A DNA stretch of 6,103 nucleotides from Caldisericota bacterium. GTDB taxonomy: Bacteria > Caldisericota > Caldisericia > Cryosericales > Cryosericaceae. The stretch is from positions 1-6,103 of the forward strand of contig JAPLGK010000190.1 in NCBI GenBank assembly GCA_026390195.1. Direction: 5' to 3'. Shown here one piece after another: positions 1-5,481 of the stretch. A program made the translations under genes and the position numbers. The notes beneath the pieces were generated by a model. It saw only the letters and a list, made by a program, of their open reading frames with translations, had not been told where the DNA came from and made no database searches. The stretch's first letter is position 1; every line of letters starts with the position of its first letter.

Positions 1-180
1 GAGGACTTCGGACGGCTTGAACGCCCGCTGAGTGAAGAACTCCAGGTCGCCGGAGATTCGGTGCCCCAGGTGTAGTGCCAACCCCGTCCCCCCTGCCAGG
101 ACCCCTCCATGCATGCCCAGGGTCGGCCCAAGACGGCTCATCAGGACGCGCGCTTTCTCCTCCACGCACTCAGGATGCAT
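1..180 (-). CDS. AbiEii/AbiGii-type nucleotidyltransferase, N-terminal 60 residues (runs off the left edge)
   Basis: The ATG at 180 opens a frame that continues through base 1, so only 60 residues are visible. They contain the hallmark of the AbiEii nucleotidyltransferase family: LAGGTGLALHLGHR at residues 28-41, holding the GGT nucleotide-binding turn, followed by SGDLEFFT at 43-50. Asp45 and Glu47 stand where the family usually has the DxD metal pair, so the second acidic residue is Glu rather than Asp. Known members are toxins or toxin-like enzymes that transfer nucleotides to an RNA target such as tRNA, and they are paired with an antitoxin. The start overlaps the end of the preceding gene (170-556) by 11 bases and has a GAGGTG ribosome site four bases upstream, indicating translational coupling. 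No conflicting frame was seen. The family call is firm; toxicity and target are inference. Confidence 0.87.
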   Translation of the reverse strand, partial: MHPECVEEKARVLMSRLGPTLGMHGGVLAGGTGLALHLGHRISGDLEFFTQRAFKPSEVL

Positions 181-556
181 CGGCCACCTCGAACCACACT
201 ATCCAGAAGTTGCGCGCCCTGGGGGACAAGCCTTTTGTGGAGAGCAGAACGTCGATGATGGCACTCGCGGGGTAGACGTAAGCGAGCCACCGCAGGTCCT
301 CCAGGTCACCTTGTTCCAGCAGACACGCGATGATGGCAGCTGCATTCCTCTGCAGGTGGAGCGCACTGGGATCCACCCCGGCAAACAGTCGCATGGTATG
401 CAAGGGCATGGTCGTCGCCCGCTGTGCCGCTTCGACCCTCCGCCGCACCTCGGGCCTGGCAAGTGGACCGATGTAGGACTGGACCATCCGCGCCCCATCA
501 CGGTGCGCCACGTACACATACTCCCTGTTGCCTGTCTTGCGAATGATAATGCTCAC
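170..556 (-). CDS. Putative antitoxin-like protein partnering the AbiEii nucleotidyltransferase (DUF6922-like)
   Basis: This is a 128-residue soluble protein. The start chosen is GTG at 556 because a perfect AGGAGG lies six bases upstream (563-568); an upstream start at 583 would put the first codons over that site and the -10 box. The N-terminal part (SIIIRKTGNREYVYVAHRDG, then VQSYIGPL) resembles the short beta-rich 'Y-V-Y...R-x-G...Y-I/L-G' segment of small proteins encoded next to nucleotidyltransferase toxins. The C-terminal half (ACLLEQGDLEDLRWL, then LSPRARNFW) resembles the family I remember as DUF6922, commonly found just upstream of AbiEii-type genes. It is not the classical AbiEi antitoxin with a winged helix and long C-terminal domain. 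Its position as first gene of the pair and its 11-base overlap with the toxin-like gene support an antitoxin or regulator role, but that role is inferred. No membrane segment or signal peptide is seen. Confidence 0.8.
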   Translation of the reverse strand: MSIIIRKTGNREYVYVAHRDGARMVQSYIGPLARPEVRRRVEAAQRATTMPLHTMRLFAGVDPSALHLQRNAAAIIACLLEQGDLEDLRWLAYVYPASAIIDVLLSTKGLSPRARNFWIVWFEVADAS

Positions 557-562
557 ATGGGA

Positions 563-568
563 CCTCCT
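563..568 (-). promoter_or_regulatory. Ribosome binding site (AGGAGG) of the antitoxin-like gene
   Basis: The minus strand reads AGGAGG followed by six bases and GTG at 556-554. It is a full match to the Shine-Dalgarno core at good spacing, and it decides the GTG start over the longer in-frame alternative at 583. Confidence 0.8.
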
Positions 569-574
569 GTAAGT

Positions 575-602
575 ATCATACATATCTTGCTATACAAGTC
601 AA
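575..602 (-). promoter_or_regulatory. Sigma-70-like promoter of the antitoxin-like/AbiEii operon
   Basis: On the minus strand TTGACT (602-597) is followed after 16 bases by TATGAT (580-575). Both are close to the -35 TTGACA and -10 TATAAT consensus. The predicted transcript would begin roughly seven bases further on, just before the AGGAGG ribosome site, giving a very short leader. This local AT-rich patch stands out from the GC-rich surroundings. The spacing is one base short of the ideal 17. The promoter sits inside an array of palindromes, which fits self-repression. Confidence 0.6.
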
Positions 603-629
603 GCTGTGTCTTGCACAGCAAGATATGTA
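579..629. repeat. Inverted-repeat operator candidate over the toxin-antitoxin-type promoter
   Basis: TACATATCTTGCT (579-591) and AGCAAGATATGTA (617-629) are perfect 13-bp inverted copies separated by 25 bases. Within and beside them lie two 13-base units of the same form, CTTGCTATACAAG (586-598, CTTG/CAAG arms) and CTTGCACAGCAAG (610-622, CTTGC/GCAAG arms), with centres 24 bp apart. A further hairpin, GCTGTG/CACAGC, lies at 603-608 and 614-619. The left arm occupies the -10/-35 spacer and touches the -10 box, so a bound dimer or cooperative pair would block RNA polymerase. The sequence pattern is seen directly; use as an operator, perhaps by the antitoxin-like protein, is inference. Confidence 0.5.
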
Positions 630-727
630 AGACAGGTGTTGTCCTCTTCAGAACAGACGTTCATGGGCATGGGTGGCAGCCACTGCGGGCAGATCGTCGG
701 CACTTCCGGCTGGTCCGGCGGAGTCCC

Positions 728-810
728 GTCATTTCCCCAACGGCGGGAATCCATCGTCTCACCTGTCCTTCCCGCCGAGCCCTGCTGTTTCCGCGAAGGT
801 GGGAATCCAG
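728..810. repeat. Two degenerate GGGAATCCA-type (REP-like) intergenic repeats
   Basis: Copy 1 at 728-753 (GTCATTTCC...CGGCGGGAATCCAT) and copy 2 at about 783-810 (TGTTTCCGCGAAGGTGGGAATCCAG) share TTTCC, four to five variable bases, and GGYGGGAATCCA, about 55 bp apart in the same orientation. They resemble the dispersed proteobacterial element with consensus like GTCATTCCCGCGAAAGCGGGAATCCA, which in spurious translations gives SFP-RRES or IPA-AGIQ peptides; the shadow frame here indeed reads SFPQRRES. Each copy has short TTCC/GGAA arms. They fill the 278-base spacer between the GT4 gene and the toxin-antitoxin-type operon, where I see no gene. Both are degenerate relative to the remembered consensus. 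Confidence 0.5.
741..777. repeat. 9-bp perfect inverted repeat spanning REP-like copy 1
   Basis: CGGCGGGAA (741-749) and TTCCCGCCG (769-777) are exact reverse complements separated by 19 bases. On the minus strand this hairpin lies roughly 100 bases downstream of the GT4 stop codon and could slow or end read-through into the toxin-antitoxin-type operon. No T-run follows, so it is not a standard intrinsic terminator. Confidence 0.45.
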
Positions 811-880
811 CGCTAGTACTGGCCGATGGGATACTGATGGAACGGTCGCCGTCGAACAAGCACTGGACGCGCAGCACTTG

Positions 881-1857
881 TCAGTTAACACTCTCCCATC
901 CATACGCGCGCAATGTGGCAACTGCGGACTTCTCCCACGTGAAGGAGTCCGCGATGATCCGGGATTGCCCATGGGTGTCACGTGGCTGACTCATCGTGCG
1001 CAGGATGGCATCCTGTATTGACGCGACGCTGCCACTTGTGTACTCGGCCATGTCGGCGAAGTACTCACGTACCGGCGGACTTTCGCCGACGACGAGGTTG
1101 CACCCGCCCACGCCGGCCTCAAGGGATGCCAGCCCTGGTGTCTCAGCCTCGCTGGCGAGGACATGCGTGTGAGTGGCTGCATAGCAATGACACACCTGGC
1201 CATGCTCTACCCATGGGATGCTTCGAATCCGACCGTGTGAGGCAGCGATGATCGCGTTGATGTGCCCGATGTAAGAGGAAGGGGCCCACGGGGCGGGCTG
1301 TCCGACGAGCAGCAGCTGCGTCCCCGCCTTCCTTGCTGCCTGCACTGTTTTCAGCGCCCTCTTGCGCGGCTCCCAGCGCCCCACGCTCAGCACAAAAAGC
1401 TCGGATGGGTCAAGACCCGGATTGAGGGTGTCCCAGAAGGACGCCGCATTGCCCAGTGACGTGTCGCACCCAATGTGAACGACGTGCACGTGGTCTGCGG
1501 CAACTCCCCACAGCTGCTGGACCTGCCTGGCCTTGGCATGCGAGTAGACGATCATGACGCGAGCTTGTTGCGCGAGCAGAGCCACATGCCTGCGAACGGT
1601 TCCGCGCAGTCCCCTGCCAACACGCCACAGGGCACACTGGAAAGCCCCTGCCTCGTAGAAAATGGGCGACACCACATCAAGGACACCGGGAGGGGTAAGC
1701 ACCGTCCAACCATTCGCCAGACTCGAGCGACCTCCGTCCCGAACAGTTCGTCATCATGACGGCACAATAGCATGTCTCCCTCGCTATGCCAGCGGGTGAC
1801 CAGATGTTCGATTGTGCGCAATTGCACGATTTCAACTAAGGTGATTCTTGTGGACAA
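881..1857 (-). pseudogene. GT4-family glycosyltransferase, frameshifted in its N-terminal domain
   Basis: The main open piece (881-1702, 273 codons from a GTG) holds the C-terminal GT-B domain of a retaining GT4 enzyme: VHIGCDTSL, then the inter-domain start FVLSVGRWEPRKR (residues 103-115) and the donor-sugar motif ETPGLASLE (187-195, an E-x7-E pair), followed by a typical closing helix (DSFTWEKSA). Family members are usually 350-400 residues. Upstream the same frame reads SLANGWTV and then reaches a double stop near 1755. The adjacent frame continues the protein instead: RITLVEIVQL as first beta-strand, then RTIEHLVTRWHSEGD, then HDDELFGTEVAR. The two frames join near 1723, consistent with a one-base loss. 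The 5' end is uncertain (TTG at 1857 or GTG at 1827) and no ribosome site is visible. An alternative is a shortened enzyme starting at 1702, but it would lack the first Rossmann elements. Confidence 0.65.
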
Positions 1858-2919
1858 CTCATTCAGCGGCCCCGCTCTGAGTATGGTCATCACGACATGG
1901 AATCGTGCTGCCATGGTTCTCGCCGCAATCGAAAGCGTCCTTCCACAGGACCCCCCCCGAGCTCCTCGAGATCGTAGTGGTCGATGATGGCTTGACAGAC
2001 AGCGCGGATGAAGCCCTGCGGCGCCTATCGACGCGGACACTACCGTCAAACCGTATCCTCCAAGTCGTGTGGGGCGACCATCGTGGCAGAACTGCTGCAG
2101 TTCAGCGGGGTGTAGACGCCTCGACCGCATCATAATATCGCGCTCCTGAGTTCCGACGAGCTGTGGGAACCACAGCGTGCCTGCGAGCTGCTGGGCGAAG
2201 AACGGAGATTGGGAGGAAACGCACTCATACACACCAACTGGAAAGAAATGGACGCGTCAGGAAAGCTGAGTCATGGCGGACAAGGGGTCCTCCCATTGTG
2301 CCGACGTGTCTGGTTCGAGCATGCCAGAGCCTCAGATGGTGAGAGCGTTCTCCGGGAGTTCGTCACCTCTGTCTTCCGCCGCCACAGCTTCCCTGCCTGC
2401 ACAAGTATGTTCCCACGCTACCTGCTGTCGGGCACGTATGCCATGCCTACCGGTATGACCACTCCGGACTTCTGGGTAGCCCTTGTGGGATACCTCCGGT
2501 GCTGCGTTGCCTACTTTGACGTCGCTTCACTGCGTCGAACCACGCACAGCAGACAGCAACACAGATTGGCACAAGCCAACCTGTGGCCCGGACTCGCTGG
2601 AGAGCATGAAGTCACCGCTGACGTCATCGTCCACCTGCTCGCTCAGGTAGTACCCGGGGAACGGTTGATGATCCAGGCCATGCACGCGAGGTGGCGCCTC
2701 ATGGCGCTCAGGCGGACCTGTTGGGGGAAAGGCCGCTTGGAATGCTTGATCGGAAGTCTCAGAACGGCGTCAGTCGCGTTCGTGTCTCCAGTGTTGTGGG
2801 CTACCATTGTGTCCAATGTCCTGCTTGCCATATCTCCTTCCCTGTTTGAGACCATCATGTATGGCCGAGCCCGATGGTTTCTGACACACTTGCGTGGCCA
2901 GGAACAGGAGTCCCGGTGA
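1850..2919 (+). pseudogene. GT2-family glycosyltransferase no. 1, interrupted by two frameshifts
   Basis: Three consecutive frames spell one GT-A protein. Piece A, from GTG 1850 (AAGGTG ribosome site at 1838-1843), reads LSMVITTWNRAAMVLAAIES, the usual GT2 start. At the eight-C run (1951-1958) the frame must shift to reach piece B, ELLEIVVVDDGLTDSADEAL, the first nucleotide-binding motif; unshifted, translation stops at 1987. Piece B ends at a TAA at 2133-2135 just after GVDASTAS. Piece C continues as NIALLSSDELWEPQRACELL through DFWVALVGYL and TTHSRQQHR to the stop at 2919. Both joins fit one-base insertions. The catalytic DxD that GT2 enzymes carry as LDSDD is SSD here, so the first Asp is missing. 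It heads a three-gene GT2 array and overlaps the next gene by GTGA. If restored it would be about 355 residues. As read, no full-length product forms. Confidence 0.72.
1951..1958 (+). repeat. Eight-cytosine homopolymer at the frame break of GT2 no. 1
   Basis: The run CCCCCCCC follows CAGGA and precedes GAGCTC. Seven Cs would fuse the upstream frame (SVLPQDP) directly to ELLEIVVVDDG, so the tract carries one base too many for an open gene. Such tracts in glycosyltransferase genes can act as slippage switches, though an indel error or decay gives the same picture. Confidence 0.7.
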
Positions 2920-3637
2920 GTGATGAACGACAGAGGCTCAAAGTCACTATTGTCACGAAGAACCGCCCTGATGACTTGGGGCGAACGAGTCTGCCGTCTC
3001 TGGCACGGCAGACATGCCCGTCGTCGTTTGGCATACTGGTCTGGGATGCGAGTGACGATGACAGGACAGATCTCGTTGCCGCCGAGTTCGCGGCACAGCA
3101 CTCTTCTCTACGCCTGCAATATGAGCACGCTCCGCGTGCGGGAACCAGCAGCCAGCGCAATGACGCGCTGGGGAGCTGTGTGTCTGACTTCATCTTCTAT
3201 GTCGATGACGATGTCGAGTTGTTCCCGATGGCAATTGCCGAGCTCCTGCGCGCGTTCGACACGGACTGTGGTTCGATGAACGACTGATGCGTTTTGGAGG
3301 CTACAGCCAATGTGAGGACGTTCTGCTGTCTGGCATCTTGCACGCAAGCTACGGCTATGGTCTGGATTGTGCGCCGTCGGCGCTGGCCATTCATCATCAG
3401 GGAAGCGGGCCCCACGGCGCAACCGCCAGCCAGCCTGCCATGGTTGTGTACAACCACTGGCTCGTCTGGCAGGAGTTGGCGTCCGCCAGAAGATGGTCGC
3501 AGTTGGCCCTGGCATGGGCACGAACCGGCCTGTTGTTGAGATACCTCATCCCTGCGCTGCTGGCAGGCAGAACCAGCGACTTGGCATCCTTCCGCGAAGG
3601 GCTTCGCGCAACGCGTGAACCATCGAGAACCTCATGA
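2916..3637 (+). pseudogene. GT2-family glycosyltransferase no. 2, internally deleted and out of frame
   Basis: The start is GTG 2916, overlapping the previous stop as GTGA with an AGGAG site five bases upstream. The N-terminal part is a paralogue of GT2 no. 3: LKVTIVTKNRPDDLG, LVWDASDDD, AGTSSQRNDA and the metal-binding DDDVELFP. After LLRAFDTD the protein jumps, in another frame, to WFDERLMRFGGYSQCEDV, matching FDEDLQRTGPYAFLEDV of the intact paralogue at its residues 212-228. About 98-100 residues (roughly 295 bases) covering the acceptor-side region are missing, with the junction near 3257-3270. The first frame stops at 3285-3287, and the next ATG overlaps that stop as TGATG, so the C-terminal fragment (3287-3637) could be re-initiated. 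It ends by ATGA overlap with GT2 no. 3. The fragment keeps the ED motif but has no catalytic DxD, so activity is unlikely. Confidence 0.75.
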
Positions 3638-4641
3638 ATCCTGCGACAAGCATTTCGGTCGTCATCGTCACGTGCAACCGGGCAGACGAACTGAAGACCA
3701 TCAGCCTACCGGCCCTGGCACAGCAGTCCCTCTCACCCATCCGGGTCCTCTTATGGGATGCGAGCGAGGGTGACATGGCCCGAGATGCTGCAACAAGCCT
3801 ACAGACGTCCATCCCCATGCTGGCCTACGTCCGCGCTCCCCGCCGTGGTATTGCCTCACAGCGCAACGACGCGATCCCACATTGTACCGGGGACGTCATC
3901 CTGTTCCTCGACGACGATGCTGAGCTGTGGCCGGACGCCCTGCGGCAGCTGACACTCGTCTTCGACGCTGACACCGAGCGCCACATCGCAGGATCTCAGT
4001 GCACGCTGGTCGCCTCGAGGTCGTCATGCGCTCACGGCAGGTTGCGCTGGCTCGCCGCTCACCTGTACCGAGCCATCTTCCTTCTGGGGAACTTCTCGTG
4101 GCGGCAGGGATTTCTGGTCTCCGGCCACACGACGGATGGAGAACCACTTCCGGAGCGGGCAGCTACAACTCAGGCAACTCTCGGCGGATGTGAGGAGGAT
4201 GTGCAGTGGATGTGGGGCAACTGCATGGCTTGGCGGCGTAACGTGTTCGACCTGCCTGGCATCCGGTTCGACGAGGATTTGCAGCGGACGGGCCCATATG
4301 CGTTCCTGGAGGATGTCATGCTGTCCAGACAGGTCCTGCACACGACTCGCCTGGTCCTCGCGCGCGCCAAGGCGGCGCTCTGTGTCCATCACGAAACCGG
4401 CGGGGGCCGCGTGGATCTGCTGACCTTTGGCCGCATGTACGCATTCAACTACTGGCTTCTGTGGCACAAGCAGGTCCGCCGCACGCCCCTGTCGATCCTC
4501 GCCTTCCTGTGGTCCCAGTGTGGCCTGCTGGTCGGGTTTGCCGCACGCGACCTCGCTTCAGGACACCGCCGTCGAGTGCAGGGTCTCGTTCAGGGGTGGC
4601 GGGACATCCAAGGGTGGACTAACCGTCCCACCAGCACGTGA
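3634..4641 (+). CDS. GT2-family glycosyltransferase no. 3 (intact)
   Basis: This 335-residue protein is the only unbroken glycosyltransferase here. It is a GT-A fold enzyme expected to move a sugar from a nucleotide or lipid-linked donor in the cytoplasm. Visible in order: beta-1 ISVVIVTCNR (7-16); LLWDASEGD (39-47), where most GT2 enzymes have VDDGSTD; RRGIASQRNDA (70-80); the metal-binding LFLDDDAELWPD with Asp93-95; WGNCMAWRRNVF (194-205), equivalent to the GGN-MAFRRE acceptor region; and YAFLEDVMLSRQV (222-234), whose Glu226-Asp227 is the likely catalytic-base pair. The hydrophobic stretch near the C-terminus (LSILAFLWSQCGLLVGFA) may bind the membrane. The ATG overlaps the upstream gene's stop as ATGA; no strong ribosome site is visible, so translation probably depends on coupling, which the upstream lesions would weaken. 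The sugar and acceptor cannot be told from sequence. Confidence 0.85.
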   Translation: MNPATSISVVIVTCNRADELKTISLPALAQQSLSPIRVLLWDASEGDMARDAATSLQTSIPMLAYVRAPRRGIASQRNDAIPHCTGDVILFLDDDAELWPDALRQLTLVFDADTERHIAGSQCTLVASRSSCAHGRLRWLAAHLYRAIFLLGNFSWRQGFLVSGHTTDGEPLPERAATTQATLGGCEEDVQWMWGNCMAWRRNVFDLPGIRFDEDLQRTGPYAFLEDVMLSRQVLHTTRLVLARAKAALCVHHETGGGRVDLLTFGRMYAFNYWLLWHKQVRRTPLSILAFLWSQCGLLVGFAARDLASGHRRRVQGLVQGWRDIQGWTNRPTST

Positions 4642-4660
4642 GTGCCGTGCACGAGGATGG

Positions 4661-4687
4661 CGGCAGAGCGTTTTCGCCTCGCTGCCG
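4661..4687. terminator. Possible bidirectional hairpin between convergent genes
   Basis: CGGCAG (4661-4666) pairs with CTGCCG (4682-4687), and inside it GCG-TTTT-CGC forms a second short stem, leaving an asymmetric internal loop. It lies in the 51-base gap between the convergent ends of GT2 no. 3 and the phosphopantetheinyl transferase, where a shared terminator would be useful. There is no flanking T-run on either strand, so the call is weak. Confidence 0.3.
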
Positions 4688-4692
4688 GTACA

Positions 4693-5481
4693 TCAGTCGC
4701 ATCCATGTGCGTTCTCGCCGCGCCAAGTCAGTGTCCGATGGACAAGATGCCATTCTGGCTTGGCACAAGCAACAGCCAGGCGAACCCCTCGGTCCAGCTG
4801 CACGTGTTGAATGGTCATGCAGAGCCCACCTGGCATCAGTACATCCTGCCATACTACGCGCTGTTGCGGGTGATCGCCTTCCCATGTCTGCACGCCACGT
4901 GGGTCCCCCAGCAAACCGATGCCAGCAGCCTTCAAGCATGCTTCCTTGCCCGCCCAGCACTGCACGAGAGCGGAAGATCTCCTGGCAGGGGGGAGACGAT
5001 GCAAAGCCAACTCCTCGTCACGTGAACAGAAGACTCCCATGGCTCCATCGAGCTGTTTCCATGACGCGCCTTCGACGGCGTCAACCCCAACGGGCGACGA
5101 TACAGAGACTGCGACAGCAACCATCGTCCCCGCCTGAGACCAGCTGAACTGAAGGTCCGCGTCGCGCAAGCCCACCTGCAGTGCAGGCTTGCCCATAGGA
5201 TTGGCAATCCATCGTACATCGGCAGTCTGCTTGCCCGTATACCATGATGCGACAGTCCTCGCGACGATCCGGCGACCGAGGAAGGCCAATGCCGGCCCGA
5301 GCCCGACCAATCTCGCCGCACGCAGCCTTTCCTCTTCGCTGAGCCCGGTGCCAAGGCGCCGAAGAACCGTTGCAGGCACGTCCAACAGACACGTCCAGAG
5401 GTCGACTGTTCCGTCGGAGGGACTCTCCCCGCGTGGACCGGAAGGACCGAATAGCCACAACCGGTCAGTCCGCACGGACAC
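4693..5481 (-). CDS. Sfp-type 4'-phosphopantetheinyl transferase
   Basis: The enzyme moves the phosphopantetheine arm of coenzyme A onto a serine of carrier-protein domains, switching them from apo to holo form. From GTG 5481 (GGAG four bases upstream) it has 262 residues, close to the usual size. Motifs: a substrate-side start DLWTCLLDVP; SEEERLRAARL; NPMGKPAL; FSWSQAGTM where the family normally has a Ser-His pair; GVDAVE (132-137), the metal site; FCSRDEELAL (151-160); and CWAGKEACLKAAGIG (175-189), the W..KEA..K..G signature. Two departures stand out: Gln replaces the CoA-contacting His, and the acidic residue after GVD is shifted by one, as in AcpS-like GIDIVE. Other in-frame starts are ATG 5523 (276 aa) and GTG 5475. 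It overlaps the thioesterase stop and is likely co-transcribed with it, so it probably serves that assembly line. Confidence 0.9.
   Translation of the reverse strand: MSVRTDRLWLFGPSGPRGESPSDGTVDLWTCLLDVPATVLRRLGTGLSEEERLRAARLVGLGPALAFLGRRIVARTVASWYTGKQTADVRWIANPMGKPALQVGLRDADLQFSWSQAGTMVAVAVSVSSPVGVDAVEGASWKQLDGAMGVFCSRDEELALHRLPPARRSSALVQCWAGKEACLKAAGIGLLGDPRGVQTWEGDHPQQRVVWQDVLMPGGLCMTIQHVQLDRGVRLAVACAKPEWHLVHRTLTWRGENAHGCD

Noticed and set aside
606..989. A 127-codon plus-strand frame containing SFPQRRES
   Set aside because: That peptide is the usual spurious translation of the dispersed GGGAATCCA repeat, and the rest is antisense to the GT4 C-terminus.
32..1021. A 329-codon open frame on the plus strand
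   Set aside because: It lies antisense to the AbiEii fragment, the antitoxin-like gene and the end of the GT4 gene, crosses the promoter and REP-like repeats, and its translation shows no recognisable motif. It is an open shadow in GC-rich DNA.
1951..2140. Programmed ribosomal frameshifting to express GT2 no. 1
   Set aside because: A C run can be slippery, but two separate shifts, no evident stimulatory structure and a missing catalytic Asp make decay or sequence error more likely.
1552..2232. A 226-codon minus-strand frame across both divergent glycosyltransferases
   Set aside because: Only its middle (about 1725-1857) looks like protein, and that part is better explained as the shifted N-terminus of the GT4 gene. 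The remainder is antisense to GT2 no. 1 or overlaps GT4 in the wrong frame.
3108..3521. A 137-codon minus-strand frame inside GT2 no. 2
   Set aside because: It is antisense to a region with clear GT2 motifs, has low-complexity Arg/Ala-rich content and no ribosome site.
4638..5147. Plus-strand frames of 127-169 codons downstream of GT2 no. 3
   Set aside because: They are antisense to the phosphopantetheinyl transferase, whose motifs are unmistakable; no motif is seen in the plus-strand translations.
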